27,108 nt of DNA, from NCBI GenBank assembly GCA_964548655.1, contig CAZJQT010000006.1, positions 1-27,108 on the forward strand, read 5' to 3'. The stretch is from CAZJQT01 sp964548655 (GTDB taxonomy: Bacteria; Patescibacteriota; Saccharimonadia; Saccharimonadales; CAZJQT01). Positions 14,760 to 21,909 of this stretch are shown here, piece after piece. The notes beneath the pieces are model-generated. The model saw only the letters and a program-made list of their open reading frames with translations, ran no database searches and was not told where the DNA came from. Within the stretch, counting starts at the first letter, position 1. The number at the start of each line of letters is the position of its first letter. The position numbers were made by a program, and so were the translations under genes.

Positions 14760-14790
14760 GGCTTAGTTCCAAACATTAATTGAGGAAACT

Positions 14791-15789
14791 ATGTCAGATT
14801 TAGAAGCACCCAAAATAGCTGTAATCGGTGGCGGTACCGGCACTTTTACACTACTCAAAGATCTCAAGGACTTCACACCGAATATATCGGCGCTGGTGAA
14901 TATGAGCGACGACGGCGGTTCCAGTGGGCGATTGCGCGACGAACATGGCGTTCTACCCCCAGGTGACGTCCGTCAGTGCCTGGTGGCCTTGAGTAATACA
15001 CCGGAAGTCAGAGATTTGTTTAGCTTCCGTTTTGGCGATGGCGCGCTAAACGGCCATTCGCTTGGAAATGTAATCTTGGCGGGGCTCGAGCTGCAATATA
15101 AGGATTTCAACAAAGCCCTCAAAGTCGCTAGTTCACTACTAAGTATTACCGGTGAGGTTTTGCCAATGACGCTAGAGAACCACTCGCTTACCATGAGTGA
15201 TGGCGCCGAAACCGTTAGGGGCGAATATATCATTGGCCATCGTCATTTTACGGGCGATGATCAATACGTCTGGCTTGAACCGGGTGTCAGCATCAATCCA
15301 GCTGCCCAGGAAGCCATCCACTCGGCCGATATTGTAACAATCGCGCCCGGCAACCTATTTGGCTCTTTGTTGCCAGCTCTAGCTGTAAGCGGCGTCAAGG
15401 AAGCCATCAACGAAACTAGTGCCAAAGTAGTTGCTGTTAGTAACTTGGTGACTAAACCCGGCCAAACAGATGGCTGGCATGTGGCGGACTATGTAAATAC
15501 ATTTGAACGCTACATTGGCGTTGGGGCGGTCGATGCAGTGCTGTTTAATGACCAGCTACCCAGTCAATATTTGCTAGAAAAATACGCTGCCGATGGTGAA
15601 TATCCAGTTAATATTGATGAGAGCAGATTTAGTGAAATAGGGGCTGTGGCAATCGGTACAGACCTGATGGCTGGCGATATTTGGCAGCAAGATACCAGCG
15701 ATAAAACCATCAGTCGCACACTCATAAGACATGATGGCAAAAAAGTTAGCCAGCAGTTAATGCAGATCTATAACAGCGCTTCTTTGTAG
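14791..15789 (+). CDS. yvcK: YvcK/GlmR gluconeogenesis and cell-wall factor (CofD-like fold)
   Basis: This 332-aa cytoplasmic protein is of the YvcK family, which in Firmicutes and Actinobacteria is needed for growth on gluconeogenic carbon and supports peptidoglycan precursor supply. Conserved blocks are intact: IAVIGGGTGTFTLLKDLKD (about 8-26), VNMSDDGGSSGRLRDEHGVLPPGDVRQCL (about 36-65) and NGHSLGNVILAGL (near 87-99). Later blocks are TIAPGNLFGSLLPAL and VSNLVTKPGQTDGW. Length is normal. It has its own promoter and GAGGAAA ribosome-binding site. Its last 22 bp overlap the end of the convergent GT4 gene. YvcK commonly lies with whiA and rapZ; neither is here. Confidence 0.93.
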   Translation: MSDLEAPKIAVIGGGTGTFTLLKDLKDFTPNISALVNMSDDGGSSGRLRDEHGVLPPGDVRQCLVALSNTPEVRDLFSFRFGDGALNGHSLGNVILAGLELQYKDFNKALKVASSLLSITGEVLPMTLENHSLTMSDGAETVRGEYIIGHRHFTGDDQYVWLEPGVSINPAAQEAIHSADIVTIAPGNLFGSLLPALAVSGVKEAINETSAKVVAVSNLVTKPGQTDGWHVADYVNTFERYIGVGAVDAVLFNDQLPSQYLLEKYAADGEYPVNIDESRFSEIGAVAIGTDLMAGDIWQQDTSDKTISRTLIRHDGKKVSQQLMQIYNSASL

Positions 15790-16859
15790 ACTGCCAGGGT
15801 TTGTTCGGCCATGCGTTGCCAAGAATATTTGGCGGCTTGTTTGTGGCCTTTGCTGACCATTTCTATTCTTAACTTGTCGCTACCCAGAACCTTATCAATA
15901 GTCTCGGCCATATCTTCTGCGCTTAACGGGTCAAAATAGACGGCAGCGTCACCATAAACCTCTGGCAAGCAAGTAGCGTTACTGCTTATCAGCGGGCAAC
16001 CATGAACCATGGCTTCCAGCCCCGGTAAACCAAAGCCTTCGCTCAAAGACGGGAACACGTACGCCTGGGCGTTTTCATACAACCAACGCAGATTGCCATC
16101 AGATATAAAGCCAGTAAAATTAATATTTTTGATGCCTTTTAGAGTTTCTAAAGCTTTGAGCGCCAAGTAAGTTTTGTCGCGTTTGCCAGCCAGCACTAGG
16201 TGCAAATCTGGACGTTTGGCCTGCACCAACTGAAAGGCTTCTACTAGACGCTTAAGGTTTTTATGCGGCAAGGAACGGCCAACGTAAAATATAAAATCAC
16301 CTTCCGGGAAATCTTCCAGCGGTTCGGCTGGCTCGGTAATTTTATCGGCCGCTTCAGGGGTGACGGTAATCTTACGACTGTTTAGGTTGGCATAACGAGC
16401 TAGATCATCCTTAACATACTCGGTTGGAGTCATGACAAACAATGATTTGTGGGCGACGTAGCGAGTCACCCAACGGTAAATCCAGCGCTTAACGGTAAAT
16501 ACTAGCCAGTTTTTAGTTGGGTTGCGGAAACGGGCTGTTGTCAGGTCGTGAATGGTAGTGACTACTCGTCTGCGATATAAAACTGGCTGCTGAGTCATCG
16601 CAAAGTGTACCAAATCAGGTTCAAGGCTCCTGATTTGCCGCAATAGATCAATTTGCTCAGACCATGTGAACTCTTTGTATGGGCTCTCCAGTTTGTGAAA
16701 CTTTGGATTACTCGGTTTCCAACCTTCAAAATCCTTGGGCTTGAGAAGAACTGTGTAGCTATTTATATGATCAATCTGCTGCAAGTAATGCAGTAAACGT
16801 TCCACATAACGTCCAGTACTAGTTCTAAGTTCTCGCGCATCAATTACAATTTTGCTCAT
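15768..16859 (-). CDS. GT4-family glycosyltransferase (GT-B fold)
   Basis: This 363-aa cytoplasmic or membrane-peripheral glycosyltransferase has two Rossmann-like halves. The N-terminal half shows IVIDARELRTSTGRYVERLLHYL and VVTTIHDLTTARF. The C-terminal half shows FIFYVGRSLPHKNLKRLVEAF, LVLAGKRD, then FPSLSEGFGLPGLEAM, the E-x7-E donor-binding motif of GT4, followed by LPEVYGDAAVYFDP. GT4 enzymes transfer sugars such as mannose from nucleotide donors. The donor here cannot be named, though a GDP-mannose enzyme lies next door. The ATG has AGGGAA only two bases away and a TATTAT eight bases away, suggesting a very short leader. It is divergent from the GDP-mannose dehydratase gene and tail-overlaps yvcK. 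Confidence 0.92.
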   Translation of the reverse strand: MSKIVIDARELRTSTGRYVERLLHYLQQIDHINSYTVLLKPKDFEGWKPSNPKFHKLESPYKEFTWSEQIDLLRQIRSLEPDLVHFAMTQQPVLYRRRVVTTIHDLTTARFRNPTKNWLVFTVKRWIYRWVTRYVAHKSLFVMTPTEYVKDDLARYANLNSRKITVTPEAADKITEPAEPLEDFPEGDFIFYVGRSLPHKNLKRLVEAFQLVQAKRPDLHLVLAGKRDKTYLALKALETLKGIKNINFTGFISDGNLRWLYENAQAYVFPSLSEGFGLPGLEAMVHGCPLISSNATCLPEVYGDAAVYFDPLSAEDMAETIDKVLGSDKLRIEMVSKGHKQAAKYSWQRMAEQTLAVYKEALL

Positions 16860-16866
16860 TGTTCCC

Positions 16867-16873
16867 TATAATA
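16867..16873. promoter_or_regulatory. Divergent A/T-rich promoter core between the GT4 and gmd genes
   Basis: The plus strand reads TATAAT at 16867-16872 and the minus strand reads TATTAT at 16868-16873, so the same bases can serve as -10 elements in both directions. The minus-strand element lies eight bases before the GT4 ATG. The plus-strand element would give a leader of about 90 nt before gmd, whose ribosome-binding site GGGAG is at 16960-16964. Confidence 0.4.
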
Positions 16874-16968
16874 TAGGATAGATGGGACAATCAAAACAAG
16901 CAGAGGTAGAGATAGCGATCTAATTATTTTGTTTGTTGAAGCTGAACGATAAATTTCTCGGGAGAAAA

Positions 16969-17958
16969 ATGGCAAAAAGCGCACTTATCACAGGTATAAC
17001 TGGCCAAGACGGTACGCATCTAGGACAGTTATTACACAGCAAAGGGTATGAAGTTCATGGCATTATACGTGGCCAACAAAATCCACGTAAAGCAACAACT
17101 GAACAATTGTTACCATATGCCAAATTAATTGAAGCTGACCTAACGGACCTATGCTCGCTCCAACGTGCAATAGAAGTTTCTAAGCCTGACGAAGTTTATA
17201 ACCTTGGTGCAATCAGTCACGTCGGTTATTCCTTTAAAGACCCAATTCTGACCCTAGACGTAACAGGCAAAGGGGCGCTAAATATGCTGGAAGCCATTAG
17301 ACTGACTGGTGGTGAAAAAACTATTCGTTTTTATCAGGCATCAACTTCTGAAATGTTTGGTGGACTTGATTACAATATGCCTAAAAATGGCTATGACGAG
17401 CAAGCCACTTTCCACCCTCGTAGCCCATATGGCGTTGCCAAACTTTATGCCCACTGGATCAGCCGAAACTACCGGGAAAGTTACGGTATGCATATAAGTT
17501 GTGGAATTTTGTTTAATCACGAGGGTCCATACCGTGGCCTGGAATTCGTAACGCGCAAAATCAGCAACGCCGTAGCCCGTATCAAACTAGGTAAACAAGA
17601 TCATATAGAGCTTGGTAACCTTGAGACAAAGCGCGATTGGGGATATGCGGGTGATTACGTGGAGGGTATGTGGCGGATGCTGCAGCAGAAAAAGCCTGAC
17701 GATTATGTGCTCGCTACTGCCGAAACCCATTCAATTGAGGAGTTTTTAGCCATGGCGTTTAAAGAGATAGGCGTCAAGGATTGGAAACCATACGTTAAGC
17801 AAAATCCTTTATTTATGCGGCCAGCAGAAGTTAATGTACTGCTTGGCAATCCCGCTAAAGCTGAAAAAGTGCTAGGATGGAAGCGAAAAGTAGATTTCCC
17901 AGGACTAGTAAAGATGATGGTCAAGCACGACCTTGTGTATGAAGCTGACCGTGATTAA
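16969..17958 (+). CDS. gmd: GDP-mannose 4,6-dehydratase
   Basis: This short-chain dehydrogenase converts GDP-D-mannose to GDP-4-keto-6-deoxy-D-mannose, the branch point to GDP-fucose, GDP-rhamnose and GDP-perosamine. I choose ATG 16969 (329 aa): GGGAG lies 4 nt upstream and MAKSALITGITGQDG is the standard Gmd start. A TTG at 16933 would add 12 atypical residues. The Rossmann motif GITGQDG is at 9-15. Catalytic residues appear as T126/E128 in STSEMFG and Y154/K158 in SPYGVAK. NHEGPYRGLEFVTRKI and LGNLETKRDWGYAGDYVE are close to canonical Gmd. The canonical NHESPRRG is altered to NHEGPYRG. No dedicated GDP-fucose, rhamnose or perosamine synthase adjoins it. Confidence 0.93.
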   Translation: MAKSALITGITGQDGTHLGQLLHSKGYEVHGIIRGQQNPRKATTEQLLPYAKLIEADLTDLCSLQRAIEVSKPDEVYNLGAISHVGYSFKDPILTLDVTGKGALNMLEAIRLTGGEKTIRFYQASTSEMFGGLDYNMPKNGYDEQATFHPRSPYGVAKLYAHWISRNYRESYGMHISCGILFNHEGPYRGLEFVTRKISNAVARIKLGKQDHIELGNLETKRDWGYAGDYVEGMWRMLQQKKPDDYVLATAETHSIEEFLAMAFKEIGVKDWKPYVKQNPLFMRPAEVNVLLGNPAKAEKVLGWKRKVDFPGLVKMMVKHDLVYEADRD

Positions 17959-17962
17959 AAGC

Positions 17963-18991
17963 CTATTTTGATTGTGCTTTCTTACCAATCAGACGCCACC
18001 ATTTAGCTCGTAACGCTCTGAGTTTATGAGCATTCGCCGGCAGATCATGTACGATCATATTCCAAATGTACTCATCGGGCACTTTTTGCAATCTTTTAAC
18101 CCGGCGCCGTTTTGGCCCGCTGGTACAAAGCAGATAAGTGCCCATCAAATCGCCCTTAAGCGCATACCAACCTTGGCCACGTTTAAGAGCACTCAAAAAG
18201 AATAACCAGTGTGCCAACATATAACGCCAACCAACCCTAAACTTATAACGCCTAGGAACGTTTTTATGTAGTAGTAGGGGCAGGTTCTTTAATGTCTGAT
18301 AGGTAGTAAAACCCTTTAACTTGCCACTGGTCGCCCCGATTTGATGATAAGCGACAGAGTTTGGCACATAGCCCACTTTCCATCCGGCCAATTGGGCCCG
18401 AAAACTTAGATCTACATCTTCGTAATACGCGAAGAATGATTCGTCAAATAGACCAATTTGTTTTAACGTCTGCACCCGATAAAGGCTGGCACCGCCAGAA
18501 GCTGCGAAAATTTCCGTTAGGCTATCATATTGCCCAGAATCTTCTTCGCTGCGGCCACGCGGGTAGGGCAATCCCCACGTTGTGTAGAAATCACCAGTGC
18601 TATCAATGTGATGTTTATCGCTGGACAAGATCTTGCAGGTGGCGATTCCTATCTCGGTGTGCGTATTTATAAATTTGTAAAGATTTTCCAGCCAGCGCTC
18701 TTCAACTACAGCGTCATTATTAAGGAGCGCAATATACTCTGCGGCTTGGTCCATAGCGTGGCGAATACCTATGTTAACCCCTCCGGCAAAACCAAAATTT
18801 TTATTTTGCGTGAGTAACTCAACTTTGGGATATTTTTTCTGAATAAGTTCCCGGGAACCGTCGTTGGAACCGTTTTCTACCACAATAATACGGGGCAAGA
18901 GAGATTGAGATTGAAGCGAATCAAGACAGGCTTCAATAGTGTCTTTGCCATTCCAGTTTGGTATTACTACGAAGGGTTGTGGGTCTTGCAT
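17963..18991 (-). CDS. GT2-family glycosyltransferase (rhamnosyltransferase-like)
   Basis: This 342-aa GT-A-fold enzyme begins VVIPNWNGKDTIEACLDSL and has IIVVENGSNDGS. The aspartate motif is LLNNDAVV (N91-N92-D93), and the acceptor-side block is FDESFFAYYEDVDLSFRAQLAGWKVGYVP. This pattern is typical of WbbL/RfbN-type transferases, many of which use dTDP-rhamnose; that donor is not proven. The C-terminal 110 residues are rich in Arg, Lys and Trp with short hydrophobic stretches (MLAHWLFFLSAL), suggesting peripheral membrane attachment. It ends 4 bp from the convergent gmd stop. TATAAC and AAAGG lie within 15 bp of the ATG. It is divergent from the ABC exporter genes. Confidence 0.9.
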   Translation of the reverse strand: MQDPQPFVVIPNWNGKDTIEACLDSLQSQSLLPRIIVVENGSNDGSRELIQKKYPKVELLTQNKNFGFAGGVNIGIRHAMDQAAEYIALLNNDAVVEERWLENLYKFINTHTEIGIATCKILSSDKHHIDSTGDFYTTWGLPYPRGRSEEDSGQYDSLTEIFAASGGASLYRVQTLKQIGLFDESFFAYYEDVDLSFRAQLAGWKVGYVPNSVAYHQIGATSGKLKGFTTYQTLKNLPLLLHKNVPRRYKFRVGWRYMLAHWLFFLSALKRGQGWYALKGDLMGTYLLCTSGPKRRRVKRLQKVPDEYIWNMIVHDLPANAHKLRALRAKWWRLIGKKAQSK

Positions 18992-19000
18992 AAAGCCTTT

Positions 19001-19026
19001 GTTATAGTTCTAGCCTAATCTATAAT
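19001..19026. promoter_or_regulatory. Compact divergent promoter between a GT2 gene and wzm
   Basis: The whole spacer is 46 bp. On the minus strand TATAAC (19001-19006) lies nine bases before the GT2 ATG. On the plus strand TATAAT (19021-19026) lies eleven bases before the permease ATG at 19038, and that gap has no Shine-Dalgarno sequence. Both transcripts would have leaders of only a few nucleotides. RNA polymerases bound in the two directions would overlap, so the two genes may compete. Confidence 0.45.
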
Positions 19027-19037
19027 AACCTAAACAG

Positions 19038-19838
19038 ATGAGACATATTTTTTCAAAGAAGAATAAAGCTCTATTGACTGAGTTGGTGCGAACCGATTTT
19101 AAACTCCGGTATCAGAATTCCGTGCTTGGTTATGCATGGTCATTGCTACGTCCCTTACTGCTATTCTTAATATTATATGTAGTCTTTGTAAAATTCTTGA
19201 AGCTTGGCACTGGCATAGCGCACTATCCTGTTTATCTATTATTGGGAATAGTAATGTGGAACTTCTTTTTAGAGATGACTGTTCAGAGCCTTGGATCAAT
19301 TGTTGGTCGCGGAGATCTTATTCGCAAAATCCGTATACCGCGTTGGATCATTGTGGTTTCAAGTAGCCTTTCGGCACTTATAAACTTCCTACTTAACCTC
19401 TTAGTAGTCGGGATATTCATGGTGTTTACTCATGTTGGCTTACTGCACACAGCAGTGCTTCTACCTTTTATATTATTGGAACTCTATATATTTGCTCTTG
19501 GCTTGTCGTTTTTCCTATCTGCTTTATTTGTAAAACTTCGTGACGTAAATTACATCTGGGAAGTAATTCTTCAAGCCGGATTTTACATTACGCCAATACT
19601 TTACCCACTGTCTCGAATTACCAATTTAACACTTCAAAAATTCATCCTACTTAACCCCTTGGCGCAAATTATTCAAGACGCTCGCTTCGCTCTCATTACC
19701 CATCAGACAACAACTATATATACTGTTTTTAATGGGGGGTGGTATAAATTCATTCCTTTTGTGATAGTTGGCGTTATTTTATTCATTGGCGCCTCGTACT
19801 TCCGCAGCCAGTCTAAGTACTTTGCGGAGAATATATAG
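19038..19838 (+). CDS. wzm: ABC-2 type polysaccharide export permease (Wzm-like)
   Basis: This 266-aa polytopic membrane protein of the ABC-2 family forms the channel of ABC-type O-antigen, teichoic-acid or capsule exporters. The N-terminal cytoplasmic segment ELVRTDFKLRYQNSVLGYAWSLLRPL is the hallmark of Wzm/TagG proteins. About six hydrophobic segments follow (near 36-53, 60-75, 107-135, 140-165, 172-190 and 235-255), with the family pattern PLAQIIQDARFALI between the last two. Its stop (TAG) directly abuts the ATG of the ATPase gene, so the two form one operon. The substrate is likely a lipid-linked glycan made by the surrounding transferases. Confidence 0.92.
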   Translation: MRHIFSKKNKALLTELVRTDFKLRYQNSVLGYAWSLLRPLLLFLILYVVFVKFLKLGTGIAHYPVYLLLGIVMWNFFLEMTVQSLGSIVGRGDLIRKIRIPRWIIVVSSSLSALINFLLNLLVVGIFMVFTHVGLLHTAVLLPFILLELYIFALGLSFFLSALFVKLRDVNYIWEVILQAGFYITPILYPLSRITNLTLQKFILLNPLAQIIQDARFALITHQTTTIYTVFNGGWYKFIPFVIVGVILFIGASYFRSQSKYFAENI

Positions 19839-21005
19839 ATGGATGATAACGATATAGCCATTAAAGTTTCGGGTGTTGGCAAGACATTTAAGCTTCCGCA
19901 CGAGAAGACATCATCCATAAAAAGTCTTCTGATTAACTTTCGAAAACGGCGAACGTACGAAAGACAAGAAGCCTTAAAGAATATATCTTTTGATGTAAAA
20001 AAAGGTGAATTTTTTGGTATTGTTGGTCGCAATGGCAGCGGCAAGAGCACTTTACTAAAACTGATGGCCGGTATCTATACACCAACAAAAGGGGATATTG
20101 CAGTCCAAGGTCAGATCACACCCTTCATTGAACTTGGCGTTGGTTTCAGTCCGGAGCTAACCGGAAAAGAAAACGTCTTTTTAAATGGCTCATTACTTGG
20201 CTTTAACCGAAAACAAATGCAGGCAATGTACCAAGAGATTGTAGATTTCGCAGAGCTTGAACGATTTATGGACCAGAAACTGAAGAACTACTCCTCTGGT
20301 ATGCAGGTGCGCTTGGCCTTTTCGATTGCTATTAGGGCTAAAGGGGATATCTTACTACTTGACGAGGTCTTAGCAGTCGGCGATGCCGCTTTTCAACAAA
20401 AATGTTATGACTATTTTGAGGAGCTAAAAGAGCAGAAGAAAACAGTTGTTTTTGTTACACATGATATGGCGGCAGTATCGAGGTTTTGTAGCAAAGCCGT
20501 CTACATTAAGGATGGCAAGCTTATTAAGAATGGCTCCCCGGACGAAATCGCTGAAATGTATAAGATAGAGAACCTTGAGTCAGCAGAACAGCGGCAAATG
20601 AACAGCGGCGTGGCAGGCCCAAAACTTTCAGATAGCCACAGTCTATCAGCCACGCTACTCGAAGAAACTAATAAAGTGTTGAAAGTTAAATTTGCCTACA
20701 AATCATCAAACAAAGAACCACTGTACATAGGCATTTCTGTTATTAGAGACGGAATATCAATCGCGGAATTGACCACATCTCATAAAAGTCCACTAATAGG
20801 CAATGGACAAATCGAGTTTAGCCTAGATAAGGAACTTTTTAATGTCGGTGTTTATCAAATAACAAGCATTCTTTGTCGGCTTGATGGCAGGAAGCTTCTA
20901 ACGATTGGCCAACCAGTAATAAATTTCTCTATAAGTGGCAAAAAAGATATTCAAAGGGGCGCTGCACTGAAGCTTGAGGACACCTGGGAGCCTGTAAAGA
21001 CCTAA
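19839..21005 (+). CDS. wzt: ABC transporter ATPase for polysaccharide export, with Wzt-type C-terminal domain
   Basis: This 388-aa protein powers the Wzm channel. The nucleotide-binding domain has Walker A GRNGSGKST (63-71), the signature YSSGMQVRLAFSIA (151-164), Walker B ILLLDEVLAVGD (171-182) and a switch histidine in FVTHDM. The IELGVGFSPELTGKENVFLNG block is specific to the polysaccharide-export subfamily. Residues about 235-388 form an additional beta-rich domain resembling Wzt C-terminal carbohydrate-binding domains (LKVKFAYKSSNKEPLYIGISVI ... GVYQITSIL). In Wzt of E. coli O9a this domain recognises a terminal modification on the glycan. The gene abuts wzm without a gap and its stop overlaps the convergent GT2-like gene by 4 bp. 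Confidence 0.92.
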   Translation: MDDNDIAIKVSGVGKTFKLPHEKTSSIKSLLINFRKRRTYERQEALKNISFDVKKGEFFGIVGRNGSGKSTLLKLMAGIYTPTKGDIAVQGQITPFIELGVGFSPELTGKENVFLNGSLLGFNRKQMQAMYQEIVDFAELERFMDQKLKNYSSGMQVRLAFSIAIRAKGDILLLDEVLAVGDAAFQQKCYDYFEELKEQKKTVVFVTHDMAAVSRFCSKAVYIKDGKLIKNGSPDEIAEMYKIENLESAEQRQMNSGVAGPKLSDSHSLSATLLEETNKVLKVKFAYKSSNKEPLYIGISVIRDGISIAELTTSHKSPLIGNGQIEFSLDKELFNVGVYQITSILCRLDGRKLLTIGQPVINFSISGKKDIQRGAALKLEDTWEPVKT

Positions 21006-21769
21006 TACTCTTTAATACTAAAACCAGCGCGTTTTAAATGAAGCCATGTTTCCTCATGACTTTTACCGGTTTTTAGTTTGGTATATGCATTACTCCGGTC
21101 ACTATATAAGTCCCAGGTTAAATGATGTGCTTTTGCTTTCTTTGTGCGGGACCATTTTCTTTGTAAAACATCATAACAATAATAATGTAGGGTGCTATCC
21201 ACGAAAGGGTGCTTTTTAGTTTTGAACCAATCTAAAAATCCCAGTAAGTCAGGTCTTGAGAATATAAGTAAGTGTAAGCCTGTTCTCGCTTCAAAATAAT
21301 CATTCTGTTCGCTAATGTCAGGTGGTATCCAGTTCTTTGCCTCGGGGAATGCTTCGGTTGGCAGATTAAACTGATCCAAACTTATGCCACAGACGAAAAC
21401 TGAGGGATTATGTTTTAGGACGTTCAATTCTTCTTTAAGCCAACCAGTATCTTTTGAAGTTAAGTCGCCGTCAGTCAGCACCACATATTTATAGTCTTTA
21501 ATAATGCCGCGCTCTTTTTCTAAAACAACCGAAAAGGCATTGGCGGCAATATTTTCTTCAAACAAATAGTGGCGTTTTATTTTGCCGGCGGCTCCATATT
21601 TATCTACTGCTTTCTTAATCTTTGAGCTATTGGAACTTGGATTTTCAACTACCACAATATCTAGCTGGTTACTAAATGCTGTTATGAAATCCAGTGACTT
21701 AGAGATTATGTCGTATTGATCAAATACAAGTACATATGTTAGTATTTTTTTCTTTTTCAAATTCAACAC
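21002..21769 (-). CDS. Putative GT2-like glycosyltransferase
   Basis: This 255-aa protein looks like a short, divergent GT-A glycosyltransferase. ILTYVLVFDQYDIISKSLDFI and DIVVVENPSSNSSK resemble the GT2 nucleotide-binding start, and VVLTDGDLTS holds a DxD-like motif at D100-D102. The region after about 130 (WIPPDISEQNDYFEARTGLHLLIFSRPDL) is less typical. No transmembrane segment is visible. The start is GTG at 21769; TATAAT, six bases, then GTG with no ribosome-binding site indicates a leaderless transcript. The gene points back into wzt, overlapping its end by 4 bp, and is divergent from the methyltransferase operon. Donor and acceptor are unknown; a nucleotidyltransferase-like role cannot be excluded. 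Confidence 0.65.
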   Translation of the reverse strand: MLNLKKKKILTYVLVFDQYDIISKSLDFITAFSNQLDIVVVENPSSNSSKIKKAVDKYGAAGKIKRHYLFEENIAANAFSVVLEKERGIIKDYKYVVLTDGDLTSKDTGWLKEELNVLKHNPSVFVCGISLDQFNLPTEAFPEAKNWIPPDISEQNDYFEARTGLHLLIFSRPDLLGFLDWFKTKKHPFVDSTLHYYCYDVLQRKWSRTKKAKAHHLTWDLYSDRSNAYTKLKTGKSHEETWLHLKRAGFSIKEY

Positions 21770-21775
21770 GTACTA

Positions 21776-21781
21776 ATTATA
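21776..21781 (-). promoter_or_regulatory. -10 element of a probable leaderless transcript (GT2-like gene)
   Basis: The minus strand reads TATAAT, then TAGTAC, then the GTG start at 21769. This spacing of six is identical to that at recF and at the mini-ORF before the 843-aa gene. There is no Shine-Dalgarno sequence between the hexamer and the start. Confidence 0.5.
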
Positions 21782-21793
21782 TGATAGGTGACG

Positions 21794-21799
21794 TATAAT
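21794..21799 (+). promoter_or_regulatory. -10 element for the methyltransferase-aminotransferase operon
   Basis: TATAAT at 21794-21799 on the plus strand, without a clear -35 (the position 17 bp upstream reads TACTAA). The transcript would carry a leader of about 100 nt before the ATG at 21910, the longest in the window. That leader contains both TTTAAGTTAAA repeats and a small GAGG/CCTC hairpin near 21828-21842. Confidence 0.45.
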
Positions 21800-21847
21800 A
21801 TATCAAACAAAACACTGGTAGCCTGCAGAGGTAGTTTAGCCTCAGTT

Positions 21848-21908
21848 TTTAAGTTAAATCGATACGTGTAACTACTAGACGTCAAGATTAATCGGAGTTT
21901 AAGTTAAA
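21848..21908 (+). repeat. Two copies of TTTAAGTTAAA, 50 bp apart, in the leader of the methyltransferase gene
   Basis: Exact 11-bp copies lie at 21848-21858 and 21898-21908. Each is a near-perfect dyad (TTTAA-G-TTAAA). The second is extended to GTTTAA-G-TTAAAC (21897-21909) and directly abuts the ATG at 21910. The only ribosome-binding candidate, GGAG at 21894-21897, touches it. A 50-bp period is close to five helical turns. This could be a paired operator or an RNA pairing element. Confidence 0.5.
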
Positions 21909-21909
21909 C

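Noticed and set aside
16933..16968. TTG at 16933 as start of gmd
   Set aside because: ATG 16969 has GGGAG upstream and gives the standard Gmd N-terminus beginning at the first Rossmann strand.
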